From Morella rubra (lineage: Eukaryota; Streptophyta; Magnoliopsida; Fagales; Myricaceae), in contig CM025854.1 in NCBI GenBank assembly GCA_003952965.2, positions 5,129,931-5,193,930 on the forward strand: DNA of 64,000 nucleotides. The letters run 5' to 3'. The position numbers and the translations under genes were made by a program. The notes below the pieces were generated by a model. The model made no database searches. It was given only the letters and a program-made list of their open reading frames with translations, and was not told the DNA's origin. How positions within the stretch are numbered: the first letter of the stretch is position 1; each line of letters begins with the position of its first letter. This document shows positions 11,583 through 23,906 of this stretch, one piece after another.

Positions 11583-12680
11583 CGCTCTGGTGCTTTGGCT
11601 AAACAATTGAATCACACATTTATCACACTAATTACCAAGTTTGCCTCTCCTACTATGGTTGGGCAATACCGACTAATCAGTCTTTGTAATGTCACATATA
11701 AGATTATTTCAAAGATTATGACGGGTCGATTGAAAATGGTGATGCATAAGCTCATCTCAGCCCCCGAAGTTGCTTTTGTTCCATGCCGTCTAATACAAGA
11801 TAATAGTATTATTGCACAGGAAATTCTCCATTTAATGAGAGGCAAGAAAGGTCGAAAGGGTTTGGCCGCCATAAAACTTGATATGGAGAAAGCCTAAGAT
11901 AGGCTTGAGTGGAAATTTATTTTTCACACTCTTAAAAATGGTGGAACAATGCATTACCACTGTGACTTTTTCTATATTGCTCAATGGCTGCCCATATGGG
12001 CTATTCTCCCCCCAACGTGGCTTGAGACAAGGGGATTCCATCTCTCCTTTTCTTTTTATTATTACAGCGGAGGTTCTAACAAGGCTCCTTAACCGAGCTG
12101 AATCTCAAGGGCTGATTCATGGCACTAGAGTGGCCAGACATGCTCCACCAATCTCTCATCTTATGTTTGCGGATGATTTGTTGGTCTTTTGTAGAGCTAA
12201 TGGTAGGGAGGCTATGGAACTGCATGATATTTTGTGCCAATATGAAAATTGGTCTGGTCAGCTTGTAAGTCACTCTAAGTCAGCCTTTTTTTGCAGCCCA
12301 AATGCACATCCAGAAGTTGTTGCCTCTATGTGCAATATTCTTAAGCTCAAAACTATGTTGAGCTCCAGCAAATATTTGGGACTTCCCTTATTCCTTGATA
12401 AGTCAAAGAAGAGGGCGTTTATTGAAGTAAAGGATAAAGTGATGAAGAAGGTTGCTGGTTAGAAGGCAAAACACTTTCGCAAGCAGGTCGCACCACGCTA
12501 ATCAAAGCTGTTGCTTTTGCCTTTTCTTAATATTGTATGACCACTTTTCTATTGCCTAAGAGCTGGTGTCTTTCTATTGACCAAATTTTGAAGGATTTCT
12601 GGTGGGGTTTTCCATAATTACCACTGAGACACTTATATCTGAATGTGGGCCGAGGGAAGCAAATTACAATGTCTGATTGC
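10637..12680 (+). pseudogene. LINE 5' coding half: endonuclease C-terminus and reverse transcriptase, broken
   Basis: The translation starts within the AP-endonuclease end (PTGWTFTWCNGQKGY, then REASDHAPII). It continues through the reverse transcriptase with NHTFITLITK, GQYRLISLCNVTYK, KLDMEKA and the catalytic block MFADDLLVF near 12165-12190, and ends at about FWWGFP and beyond. Several stops and frame changes are present, for example near 10867, 11464 and 11895. A 32-base T run (11551-11582) replaces a short Phe-rich segment just before the NHTFITL block. Confidence 0.8.
11551..11582. repeat. T32 homopolymer inside the LINE reverse transcriptase
   Basis: Related LINEs have a short FF-containing stretch here. 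The run of 32 T suggests homopolymer expansion, or an assembly artefact. Confidence 0.8.
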
Positions 12681-12690
12681 AAAGGAAAAC

Positions 12691-13571
12691 AAGCCCATTT
12701 CTTGACGGGGCCCAGTCCATCGCTTTCTCTGACATGCTAGTTTCAACTTTCATTGGTAAACGAAAGAAAAATAGAGTCTGGAAAAAGAAAAAGAATAAAG
12801 GGGTTCCAAAAACCCTAAGCAGAGTATCCCGCTACAGAAAACAGAAACGTTGGGCGGGTTGCCTTTTCATAAGCTGAAAACAAAAGGGAATAATAAATAT
12901 AGGAAAGCAAGTTATGATAGCATCATTGGCCCTGTTACTAGCGCCGGTTTCTCCCTCCCCATTTCTTTCCTTCAATCGCCTCTCTCACATTCACCCTTCT
13001 CCTTCTCTCTCCGCCGCGGGTACTCTCCCTCACTCACTCTCTCTCTCTCTTTCTCTAAATAAGACGCTGTTTGTGGATTGTTTTGCTTGTGGTGCTAGCT
13101 GGGGATTGAACTTTGAATTTATATGCGCTTTTTTTTTTTTTTTTTCTTGTTTTTGTGTTGCTGACATTCCACTCTCATCTTTTCGACTGTACCTTGATTA
13201 TTCTTTTCAGCTTCCTAGGTTCCAAATCAAGCATAATCTAAGGATTGAGTGTTTCTTAATTTCAGCGTTGCATGTACTTGTGTGCATGTGGGTAGGCGTG
13301 TGGGGCAAGAAATGTGCCGTTACAATGTGTTAGTACCATGTTAGTGTGGGTGCAATCTCTTGTAAAACTGAACTATTTTGTATTATTGTATGTTGCACTT
13401 CTATTTACCATTTCTAGCAGTCCCCTTAAGTCCTTTGCTGTAATTTTGAAATAAGATGCTCGTCGAAGAATTTGTAATGGTTTAATTTGGTCAATGCGAA
13501 ACTAGACAGACTTGTTGAGGGCGACCTCTAGGAGGCTCATTTTGGCGACAAAGATACAATCAGTCTCGACA
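12691..13571 (+). promoter_or_regulatory. Promoter and 5' leader region of the arginyl-tRNA synthetase gene
   Basis: Pyrimidine-rich sequence at about 12945-13062, ending in a (CT)n run at 13035-13060, looks like a plant 5' untranslated leader. A possible acceptor (ttcttttcag, 13202-13211) suggests an intron in the leader. No clear TATA box was found, as is common for housekeeping genes. The open frames here are not supported as coding. Confidence 0.45.
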
Positions 13572-16500
13572 ATGGCAAATGTAAGTTACTTCAGCTCTGA
13601 CCTACAGACTCCTGTTAGCGTGTTCTTTTTTCACCAAAGATAAGTTCTTATTGCAAGTGGGTATCTACAACAACGTGGGGGAGGAATTGGATTGTGAATT
13701 GCTCTGCTAATTTGGACAAGTGCTGTAACTGAATAATTCTTTAATTATGCCATAGGAGGAGCAAAACGTGGGAAATGTGAAGCAGCAGCTAGCGAAACTG
13801 TTTGAGGTAGCACTTAAGTCAACGGTGCCTAACGAGCCAGATGTAGACCCTCTGATCGCCATTTGCACGGCAAAATTTGGTGATTACCAATGGTATGACA
13901 CTTGTTTTGGAGTGAAGGCTCTACACGACTTGTGGCTATGGGACTTACCTAGAAAGCCTTAGAAACATATCTATATGTCGGCTCTATCTGGAGTTCTTTT
14001 TGGACACTAAACTTGAATTTGTGCAGTAACAACGCGATGGGCCTATGGTCTAGAATAAAGGGAAAGCCAAATGAGTTTAGAGGTCCTCCATCTGTTGGAC
14101 AGGTATGCAATTGGTAGCTTTTCGAAGTTCTAATTGTGTGTTAGGACTTATTTGTTCATGTATGGTTGTGATTTCTGCATGTGATAATATAAAAAACCTT
14201 CTGCCTTTTTTTATTTTTATTTTTTGGTTATTCAATTTGTAGACTATCATGCGGAATCTGCCTCAATCTGAAATGGTAGAATCATGCTCTGTAGCTGGGC
14301 CAGGATTTGTGAACGTTATATTATCAAGGAATTGGATAGCTAAGGTGTGTGCTTTCTTTAGCCCTCTTTTTTCACCTTTATGATTGGAGCTTGTTGCAAG
14401 TGATATGAAAAAATGTTTGGTTGATTACCTGTAAAATTTTGCTGCTGCAGAGTCTTCAAAAAATGCTCAATGATGGTATCGATACATGGGCACCACAACT
14501 TCAAATCAAAAGTGCCGTTGTCGACTTTTCTTCGCCTAATATAGCAAAAGAAATGCATGTAGGCCATTTAAGATCTACTATTATCGGGGACACTCTAGCC
14601 CGTATGCTTGAGTTTTCACATGTCGATGTTCTTCGCAGAAACCATGTTGGAGACTGGGGAACACAGGTATTTCCGGTTCACAGAAGCATTCATTCATTGC
14701 ACTAAAAACTGTTGGGGTTTGGTTTGGGCTCAAGTGAGAATAGTTTCTTGCCTTATGCATATAATGGCACTGGTTCTTGTCTTGTTTGAATCTATCCATC
14801 AGCTTTGAGTTGTATACTTAACAAGCAAAATGATCTGTTGATGGACAATGGCGAATTAAATTTCACTTTTAAGTTTTTCCATCATCTAACATGTTCTTAG
14901 TTCTAATAGGTCTTTCTACCCAATTGGATGTACTCAGGATCTGCATGCTTTTGTTCGCTTACTTCGTATTGGCGTGGGTAATCTTCTAATGAAAAATACG
15001 TTAAAGTGTACTTATGAAGACGAGATCCAGGACTCTGTTATTGGATGCTTTAGAGAGAAGATAACCCATGTTCATTGTGCTTGGCTGAATGTTGTAGTCG
15101 AATTCAATTTATCATCTATGGTTAAATATCTGCTGTGAATTTATTATTGCTTGAACTGTTAGTTTTCCTATCATGTAGGGAAATATACTTCTTTGTCATC
15201 ATACCATGACCAAATACCATAAATTTTTTCTGTTTCTTGCAGTTTGGTATGCTGATTGAATTCCTTTTTGAAAAGTTTCCAAACTGGGAAGATGTTAATG
15301 AAACAGCTGTTGGAGATCTTCAGGTTGGTGAAAACATTGAGATTTTGTCGATTCTTGTTGGATTCAATGCTTTAGTATCCTTTACTAACTCAATGTTGCA
15401 CTTTGCATTTGAAATTTCCACATGGACCAAACAGGTTCAAATAATTAGTGGTGAATTCGTTTGTGCTGTAGGGAATTAGATGTATTTTATTAAAGATAAC
15501 TGTACGAATGGTAGTCCAATCCTAGCAAGAAGCTTCAGAGCTCAACTGTTGAAAACCCTTGTTTCAATAGGCACTATCACATAGCATTGTTAAACTCTTC
15601 TTTGTTAGTGAAGTAGGAACCTTTAAATTTGAATAATTTGTTAGCACTCTATTGTAGTTTTTCATTCCATTAAGCGGAGATGTCAGGGAGATCCTGAAGA
15701 CAAATTGGGTTTATTTAGGAATATGCTTCATCACGTTAATCACATTTATTAGATACTTTTATGACTATGATGGCATATTCCAGACTCCGTGAATTGCCAG
15801 ACTTCAAATTTTATGCTTGAGGGCATTCTGTAAGGTATTAATTTCCCACTCATTCTTGAAAATAAAAAATCAACTAATAAATTGTGATTCTAACCTGAAA
15901 TTGTACTTTGCTAGGCATTCTACAAGGCATCAAAACTGAGATTCGACAGTGACCCTGATTTTAAGGAGAAGGCACAGAAGGCAGTGGTTCGGCTCCAGGT
16001 GATTCTTTACTTCCATAGTTCTAGGACTGAAGTTGAACTGTCAGATATTGCAATATCTGAGGAAACTGTTCAAATTTTTTAGCATTTAGGGTTCACATTG
16101 CGTCTGTTGAATTTCTTTTCATAGGCTTTGTCATGGCTCAACTTTTGACAGGGTGGGGATGTGAAATATCGAAGGGCATGGGCGCAGATTGTGAAATCAG
16201 TCGGAGCGAGTTTAATAGGGTTTATCAACTCCTTGGAGTTCATTTAGAGGAAAAGGTTTGTAAACTTTTTGTATCATGTGCCTCTAGAAAGTTATATACT
16301 TCTGCTTTCTTCCTACATTCTCATCAAGCAGGAATGCTGCATCTTGTTCATTTGACTTGGTCTAGGTTGTATACCATGATGTTAGCTGACTATTCCTTTT
16401 CTGGAAATACCTGCCTTGCGTTGTGGTTAACGGTCCTTTTAAGCATAGTTCTAGATTAGGTGCGCATGTCCGTTTGTGTATTATTAAATATTGGAAGTTG

Positions 16501-17700
16501 CACACATAAAGTCCAACTTTAAATAGAGGTGTATTCTTCTTGTGATGAATTGAAGGTGTGACAAGGGTCAAAGTGGCATGAAGTATCTCACACTACATAT
16601 GATGTTTGTTCAATTCAGATTTCTGTTTTTGTTTCCATTTGGTGGTGGGTGGGTGGGTGGAGGTTGAGGTAACATTGTTTGCACAATTTGAGCTCTAGTA
16701 ACAGAGTTGCTGTGCCTTAAGTGCTGTTGTGGTATTCAATATTGTACCTGCGATAACTTCTGGGAATGGCATATGACTACCTTGTAGTATCACTGTTAAA
16801 AAATTGAAAATGAGGAAACTATATATCTTGAGTTGAAGTTTCATGAAATGAAGATGTGGTTCTTGCCTCATAAAGACAACAACGATCTTAATTTATACCT
16901 TATAGAGAGGTGCCGAAAACTAGGCAACTATATGACATGCATATTGTCATGAATCTTTTCTTGCTGATAGGGGGAAAGCTTCTACAATTCATATATTCCT
17001 GAGGTCTTGAAGGAGTTGACTAGTAAAAATTTGGTTGAGGACAGTCAGGGCGCTCGTGTAATCTTTATTGAAGGGTTCAACATACCTCTTATTGTTGTGA
17101 AGAGTGATGGTGGTTACAATTACGCTTCAACTGATCTAGCAGCTCTTTGGTTAGTTGTTCTTTACTACTACAATCTTAGTTTCATTGAACTCTGCAGTTG
17201 ATGGTTATTTAGCACTGAGTTTTATGCTCCTTTAGCTGTTCTTAGATACTTATTTCTTTGAGCTGTATCTCCTTTGTTATTCGATCTGCCTAATTTAGTG
17301 AAGCATCTTAAATGGTAACTGTCAAAAGAATGCTGCCAACTTTAGGACTCCATGATCATCTAAGAGTGGCTTAATACCCTTGGATGACTTTATGCAGATT
17401 TTTGTTCCTGATTGCATGCTCATGTATGTATGTGTAGATGTATGTGTGTGTCTGCCTGCACACTGGAATGTTTGTGTGCGTGCTTGTAAGCTACTCGTTC
17501 TATCAAATTTTTTAACTTTCTCGTAATGACAACCAATACTCATTGGATGGGAGTCTACTGGTTGAAATATAACATGGCAAGGCCTTAAAGAGTTTTTCTA
17601 GGTTCCAAAGCATTATAAAATAGAAATTTTGATAGTTGATGGCTCTAAATATTAGCATAGCTGCTTGACCAGCTAGATTCTTCCTTTTATAATTTGCGCA

Positions 17701-17731
<31 letters not shown>

Positions 17732-20700
17732 CGGGGGTCTCTTCTCCCCCTTTCTCCCCTTCCCTTTGCGTCTTTTTTAAATTGTTTGGGAATTATTATT
17801 CATATTCTTGTGTTGGAGATATTCTAATCACTATCTTTCCAACTCCATCTACAGCAGTCGTTATGAATTGCTGGCCCTGCCCCGTTCCTATTATGTACAG
17901 CCTGTTGTAACCATTAAGATTTTTATTTTGGATAAGGCCGTTAGTCTTTGCACTTTTGTTGTTATCTCTAGAGTTGGTATGACTCATTTGGCTGCTGGCC
18001 GCTACATAAATGATGCTTGTTACAATGTATAGGTATCGCCTTAATGAAGAGAAAGCTGAGTGGATTATATATGTCACCGATGTTGGCCAGCAGCAGCACT
18101 TCGATATGGTGTTTAGGGTATTTTTTCAAACCCATATGTTGTGTATCATTTTGTGGTGATCCATGACTGAGTTGCTTTTGAAAGTCTAAAGTCTGAGACG
18201 GTTGTACTTCTATGTTTTCAGGCTGCCAAACGTGCTGGTTGGCTCCCGGTTGAGGATAACATGTACCCAAAAGTTAGCCATGTGGGTTTTGGTCTTGTTC
18301 TTGGTGAAGATGGGAAGCGATTTCGAACTCGCAACACTGAAGTTGTTCGGTTAGTTGATTTACTTGATGAAGCCAAGAGTCGCAGTAAAACAGCCCTTAT
18401 TGAGCGTGGTAGGACACTGGACTCACCTTTTGTTTTTTTAGTCACAGACATGACATGGTTGCAACTACTAAGCTTATGAACTTACAGACTCTATGAAATT
18501 TTCATCTATCTTGGTTAGGTAAGGATGTAGAATGGACAGAGGAGGAGCTTGAGCAAACTGCTGAGGCAGTGGGTTATGGTGCCGTTAAGTAAGCTACTTA
18601 CTCTTACATCGAAATAATAGTAGGTTATTGGCGCTTTAAGTAATTGCAGAATTAGTCTTGCATGTATCTCCATGTTAAGTACTGAAAAATCTCTTGCCAG
18701 TTTACGAGGTGAGGGTATAGTACTGGAGGGAAAACCCCCACTGACCCGACCGTGAACCGACCTGGCTCAACCCAATCAGGTTGGGTTACCTCGGGCTTCG
18801 GGTTTTAAAACATAAACCCGAGAAAATTCGGGTTTGGGTCTCTAACACCCCTTTATATATATATATATATTTTCCTCTTAAACCTATACTGAAACGACAC
18901 TGTTTTGCTCTTTGTAATGTTTTCTCTTGTAACCCAAACCCAATGGTGCATCTGAAATTGGGGTCGGCTCAGGTTGGACAACCCTCTCCCCCACTTAGTC
19001 AGGTTTGGGGTAGGAACCCGACCCCAACGTTGCCCACCCCTAGATCATGGTCTGATATTTGTTGTTCATTTTTGTCCTTTCAAAACAACTGGTTCCTAAA
19101 TAATCACCCTCGGAGAGGAGCATAAAAGTCATTCCAAAAGTACTAATTATACTTAATGTTATACATTTTATCTGAGAGACAGTAAATGTCAGATGCTAAG
19201 TGAACCAGATCAAGCAAATACATTGTTATTGGAAAGAAGGTCCAGTGTGTATTCGGTTTCGCTTTCCTGAAAATTTCCAAAGTCATACCACATTGTTCTG
19301 CTTCACACTTATGAAAATGTGCTTGAGAATTTGGTGGCTTCATGCCTGCATTTCTATTTCACTTAATGAGGCATGCTTCTCATATTTAGTTTTAACGTTT
19401 CAAATGGTTTTGGCAGGTATGCTGATTTGAAGAACAACAGGTTGACCAATTATACATTTAATTTTGATCAGATGCTAAATGATAAGGTACATTTACCATT
19501 CATGGTTTTTGTCGTGCAGATTATGTTAAGCAATTAATTTTTTGATTAGTTTTATGTTTCGAAGTACTTCTGTCCATGTCTACTCTTATGTCTGTTGTTT
19601 TTGGTGAGTAAAACTTTTATGTTTTCATGTTGCTTCTTTTTATTAATTATATGAATCTTGGTTGTAAAGCTGATTACTGGTAGCTAATATATGGTTTACT
19701 TGTCTATGTATTGTCTTTCTCCCCCCCCATGCACACTTAAGTTGTTGCTATTGTATCTACTACTTCACTACTCCTACTACCAGTTATATTTTCTTTTTCC
19801 TAACTTCCCTGAAATTGATATGCACAGGGCAATACTGCTGTATACTTGCTGTATGCTCATGCTCGAATCTGTTCAATCATCAGGAAATCTGGTAAAGACA
19901 TAGAGGAGTTGAAGAAGGTAAATCCTCTTCCTACTTCAAGCAGTATTATATCAGACAGTCTTATGTTACACTTGTGTTCTTATGTAATTAAGTTTCTGTC
20001 TAAAGCTTGACCTGAATGAATGTCACTAGGACTGAATTTGAACTAGACCTGTGGAGCTACAATTACTGACGCATAAATGATTCATTTGTAACTTCCACTC
20101 ATGATTGTGTTAAGATGTTCTCTACATAAATGCTGCTTTTGTGACTACTGCTTTCTGATTTCATGTGACTTCTTTTCAAATAAACTCAGTATAGCAGAAG
20201 AAATACACACGCTGGGTGTTACCCTAGTACATGAATGGTTTGGGGGTTTGCAGATGGATAAGGGAAAATGTGGTTGATGGTTTTATTGATATAAAAATTG
20301 AAAAAAAAAAAAAAGACAAAGATAAAAACAAAAACAAAAACAAAAGTTGAGCCTATAAAGCCTACTTATTCTACTCGAAAACCCTATTAGACAGTAGTGA
20401 CAAGCACAGCAGAAGTGAGCTTTCCTAGATGTCAGGCGGGGGGGAATCTTTGGTGGGTACCACCGGAGTCTATCTAATAGCTCTTAATGTTCTTGTCATC
20501 ATTCCTTTTTGGAAGGGGCGAGGTTGTAATTCTTTTTGTTTAGACATTTTAGGTGGGCGCTAACAATATTGCTTGGATACTACGTTTTTTGGGTTGCCAG
20601 TGGCACTCAGTCTGCCCCTGGCTATTTGTGAGAAAACTCGAACTCCTCATAAATACCAAATCTGAGCATTTCTTTTTTACCAGATTGAAATTGTCCTGTT

Positions 20701-21697
20701 TTGTTGCACGTGAAATTGGTGTAGATTATAAGTTAATCAACTTAATTAAACCTTACTATTTTTTGAGGTTTAAAGCTAGAACGTTTGGAAATCTAATGGT
20801 TTTTATCTCATCCTGGTTTTTAAGGACACAATTTGAACATTCGTATATTGTCGCTCAATTGTGATGTTTACAGTAGGGAACTTGATTTGTTATGCGTTCA
20901 AACTATCATGTGGTACAATCTTAACAAATGGGGTAATTTTGCGAATTTATAATAGTTAGAGGGAAGTGTACTAGTGCTAGACTGAGGGAAACATTGCAAA
21001 ACAAGTGACAGTTTTAGGTTGCAAAGCATATTTTTAATATTTTCTAGAGAGCAAAATAATAATTGGTGATGAGGCTCAGCCAGTTAAGTTGTTGAAGTCT
21101 AATGGTGTTTTTTGATTCTTGTATTTTTAATTGACTGTGATAGACGGGGACAATAGCATTAGATCATGGCGATGAGCGTACATTGGGTCTTCATCTGCTA
21201 CAATTTTCAGAGGTAAGATGTGCACCTAAAAGAATTTTATTGGTTTCATACTTGACCTTGGGATCAATAGAACTTTATTCACTGAGCTGATGCAAGGATC
21301 TGACTGTTGAATCTGCCTTCACACTTATGCAGATTGTTGAGGAGGCCTGCACCAATCTATTGCCAAATGTGTTGTGTGAATACCTCTATAATTTGTCCGA
21401 GAACTTTACCAAATTCTATTCCAATTGTCAGGTATTGTCTGCAGATTAAAGCACACCTTGGCCACATCCCATTGGTTTTGGTTTTTTTTTTTTTTGTTGG
21501 TGTGGGGGCAGTTTAGCCATCTTTCTCCCTATTAAAATGGATAGAAATTTTCGTAACTATCTTTGTTTTGTTGAAACTTCGTCTAGGTTGTTGGATCCGC
21601 GGAGGAGACGAGCCGACTGTTGCTTTGCGAAGCAACTGCAACGGTGATGAGGAAATGCTTTTACCTTCTCGGAATCGTACCTGTTTACAAGATATGA
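13572..21697 (+). CDS. Arginyl-tRNA synthetase, 17 exons, one-base frameshift in exon 8
   Basis: Exons: 13572-13580, 13756-13892, 14027-14102, 14243-14344, 14451-14666, 15243-15323, 15915-15998, 16152-16255, 16971-17149, 18033-18117, 18222-18408, 18519-18588, 19417-19486, 19828-19917, 21144-21212, 21333-21431, 21587-21697. All have GT-AG borders. They encode about 589 residues ([12 protein letters not shown] to [10 protein letters not shown]), the usual length for the cytosolic enzyme, which charges tRNA-Arg with arginine. The class I HIGH motif appears as HVGH (residues 144-147, in [11 protein letters not shown]). [10 protein letters not shown] occupies the KMSKS region, as in plant homologues. 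Exon 8 is 104 rather than 105 bases: after AWAQI (16190) a T is missing, and only with it does the frame read CEISRSEF. This is either a real null allele or a sequence error. No organelle targeting peptide is seen upstream. Confidence 0.93.
17701..17729. repeat. C29 homopolymer in an arginyl-tRNA synthetase intron
   Basis: A run of 29 C followed by GGCGGGGG, inside the intron between exons 9 and 10. It is likely unstable in sequencing, so its length should not be trusted. Confidence 0.9.
18715..19060. repeat. Dispersed repeat inside arginyl-tRNA synthetase intron 12
   Basis: GC-rich 'aacccgacc/ggttgggtt' blocks lie at both ends, with a short (TA)n at about 18855-18872. The phrase 'ccccaacgttgcccacccc' closes it, which resembles common plant short repeats. 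It has no coding content and its class is not determined. Confidence 0.35.
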
Positions 21698-22119
21698 TGC
21701 CGTACAACAACACGTGTATAACCCACAAAAAAGTGCGCCATTTATTGTGTATGTGTACGGCTCACAGTGCATTTGGATAAAAATTTTGGCGGAAAATTTT
21801 GGCTGCCAATCTAGTTCCGAAATATTCTCTTCCTTTTTGTTTTTTTGGTAAGTAAAATATTTTCTTTTCTTTTGTGCAAAACATATCAATGTGGATAGAG
21901 CCATAGAGAATGCCAGCTTCTATAGCAAAGACTGAAGCAACCCGACAGGTATGCACGTCGGCCAAGTCGAAGTCATGGGACTGTTAATGCTTCTTGTAAA
22001 AACAGTTCTGGGTTAGGCTGCACAATTGGAAATTCGGTCCGGTTTTTGAATTAAAATCTAGTTGGATCAGATTTCTAGTTGTGCCTAAAGTGAAGGACAT
22101 GACTAGTCCAAAACATTGA
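21698..22119. other. 3' flank of arginyl-tRNA synthetase
   Basis: Probably contains the 3' untranslated region. No polyadenylation signal could be singled out and no other gene is seen. Confidence 0.4.
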
Positions 22120-22368
22120 GGCTATGTTTGGTTTAAATCTCAAAATAGTTTTTATGTTTGTGTTTTTTTGGAAGTAGTGTAGATTTTCTTAAGATTGGTA
22201 AAAAGTGTGTTAAAAGTTGTTGAAATTTGTAAAAATTTATTGGGATGGGTGGAAAAGGTATTGGAATTGATGAAAAAATTATTGGGATCGGTGAAAAGGT
22301 ATTGGAATTGATGAAAAAATGAATGAGAAATTTTGAAAAACGTTTTGAGATATAAAACAAACATAGCC
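22120..22368. repeat. MITE of the AGGCTATGTTTGG family
   Basis: The left end GGCTATGTTTGGTTTAAAT and the right end (reverse complement) GGCTATGTTTGTTTTATAT form terminal inverted repeats extending to 'ctcaaaa'. The interior repeats the phrase 'gtattggaattgatgaaaaaa' twice in part (about 22258 and 22299), an internal tandem duplication. It is non-coding. Confidence 0.8.
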
Positions 22369-23007
22369 TAAGTGGTCCGGAGTGGTTTCTTCTTCTTTTT
22401 TCTTTTTTTTTCCTCATTTTCAGTTCAAATCTAATGATAAAAAATTAGTTTAAGGAGAAAGGGCATGGTCAAAAAACTTAAAACACATAATTTTAAGATA
22501 AAAGTTTTAAATTTACATTAATTTTTTTAAAAAAAATATTTATTAATAAAATTAATAAATTCGATTCGGTCCAGATCGAATTTGAATCACTAAAACCACG
22601 AAATCGGTCCGATCCGGTGGAGCCCTAGTTTTGGGTGTGTTTATCGCAAGTAATGTCGTAACAATGCAAGTGGTCAAGAAAGGTCTTGGGACGAACCTTA
22701 TAATCCGAACACTCTAGAAGTTGGACTCATGACTTGCATGAAAAGGAGCGAAACATCCTGGAAATTGTGCAAGGATTTCAAGCGCCTTAAGGAGGCAAAA
22801 AAACCAAAAGTCCTATCTGAGACAAAATAAGAATAATAAAATGACTTTGTTTGCAATTTCGTTTCACGGAAGCCTTAAATAGAGGATTTCGAAGGTTCTG
22901 ACACCCTATTACAAATTCCAGAGATAGAAAGAAAATCACTTTCGAAGACTACACGAATCGGGATGATTTTTTATCTGGCCCACAACGCCTGCCCTTGAGA
23001 GTTTGCG
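22369..23007. other. Intergenic stretch, no gene seen
   Basis: At 22555-22625 a segment reading 'attcggtccagatcg' resembles the 'cggtccggtttttga' phrase near 22035, so the MITE at 22120-22368 may have inserted into an older repeat. The phrase 'ggaaattgtgcaaggat' (near 22760) recurs near 36612, just outside the Copia element. Confidence 0.35.
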
Positions 23008-23022
23008 CAAACACAAGCAATC

Positions 23023-23891
23023 TTTTTTGTTTTCTTCTTTATCAGTAATCGTGAATTTCATTTTATTGGAAAATATACAAGCATGCTGAATACAGACGAT
23101 CTTTTGAGGCCGGATACAAATAACAAGGCATAAAGCCTATTACAATATCTGGACTGTACATTGATTGGCCTTAAAGGCCTGATTCCAAATGGTCATAAAG
23201 GCCTTAACAAGACGGGCCCAAAGGGCCGTAAATTCTAAACAGGTCTAAAGACCCGGAAGTAACTCTATCGATAATGGCAGTCGTCGAATGAATGAGTAGT
23301 CAAGCACTGCATTCCCACTTCCTTGAAAGAGCATCCACACCGACACCAATGAACAATGAGGTCCACAACAAAATCCCAACAAAATAAAATTCAAAAACAC
23401 AAAGAAAATGCAACAAAACATACTAAAGAAAAGCCGTTGGCCAGCTGAAATTCGACTAGAAAATAGAGCCTCGAGACACCAATTAAAACCACCCAAGCAG
23501 ATCCAAAAGGGGGTGGGTGCATGTGGCCACACGTAGGGGTACACGCATCGACCAATAGCGACCTGAAGAAGCTGGAGATGACTGCCTGGAGTTGTTGATG
23601 CCATCTCGGCTGAGCGTGGCCACCGATATTCACTTGGAATGATAGGATCTGCAGTTGAAGACAGCCACAGAGGGAGACCAAAAAGGGGTGGTTTGGATGG
23701 TATCTGACCAAGAGGGGAGAGGAGAGAGAGAGGGAAGGAAAGGTAGGGGCGAGAGAAGCCGGGGCTCCTCCCACCGCCGGTCACAAGGAAGGAGGTAAGG
23801 TGAAGGGGGAGGGGAAAGTCTAGAGAGAGGGCAGAGCCTCTCTCTCTAGAATATGGGGGAAGGGGGAAAGTTACAAAAAAACTCTTGACAC
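23023..23891 (-). mobile_element. Short non-LTR retroelement with a 15-base target-site duplication
   Basis: The sequence caaacacaagcaatc occurs exactly at 23008-23022 and 23892-23906. Immediately inside the left copy is a T-rich run (ttttttgttttcttcttt), which is an A-rich tail on the minus strand. The 5' region on the minus strand has a small hairpin built on 'tctagagagagagg', and the 3' part has repeated 'ggccttaaaggcc'-type phrases. A 219-codon open frame is present but Pro/Leu/Ser-rich without known domains, so I do not call it a gene. A related sequence lies at about 60255-61180. It is probably a non-autonomous LINE derivative. Confidence 0.75.
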
Positions 23892-23906
23892 CAAACACAA
23901 GCAATC

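Larger units (their letters stand above)
9334..12690 (-). mobile_element. Non-LTR retrotransposon (LINE) with an inverted 5' half
   Basis: The 3' half lies on the minus strand: 10622 down to 9463 encodes the zinc-binding RVT and RNase H regions, followed by a 3' untranslated stretch and an A tail (T12 on the plus strand, 9334-9345). The 5' half lies on the plus strand from about 10637 to 12680: the endonuclease C-terminus, then reverse transcriptase with FADD. At the junction (about 10623-10637) the 5' ends of the two halves meet, and the 3' end of the reverse transcriptase segment faces outward. That is the arrangement expected from twin priming. About 0.3-0.4 kb of the usual coding sequence between the halves is absent. 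No target-site duplication could be identified with confidence, so the right boundary is approximate. Confidence 0.8.

Noticed and set aside
12677..12700. Target-site duplication for the inverted LINE (shared 'gcccat' near 9326 and 12692)
   Set aside because: Six bases in AT-rich surroundings with mismatching neighbours is not enough.
14940..15140. Possible extra exon between arginyl-tRNA synthetase exons 5 and 6 (frame [15 protein letters not shown])
   Set aside because: Exons 5 and 6 join directly to give the conserved [15 protein letters not shown]; inserting this segment would break it.
17701..17736. C29 run followed by GGCGGGGG as a possible structural (quadruplex or i-motif) regulator
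   Set aside because: A pure homopolymer inside a large intron is more likely slippage or a sequencing artefact.
23245..23904. 219-codon open frame on the minus strand
   Set aside because: It lies within, and slightly beyond, the retroelement bounded by the 15-base duplication, has biased composition and no known domain.
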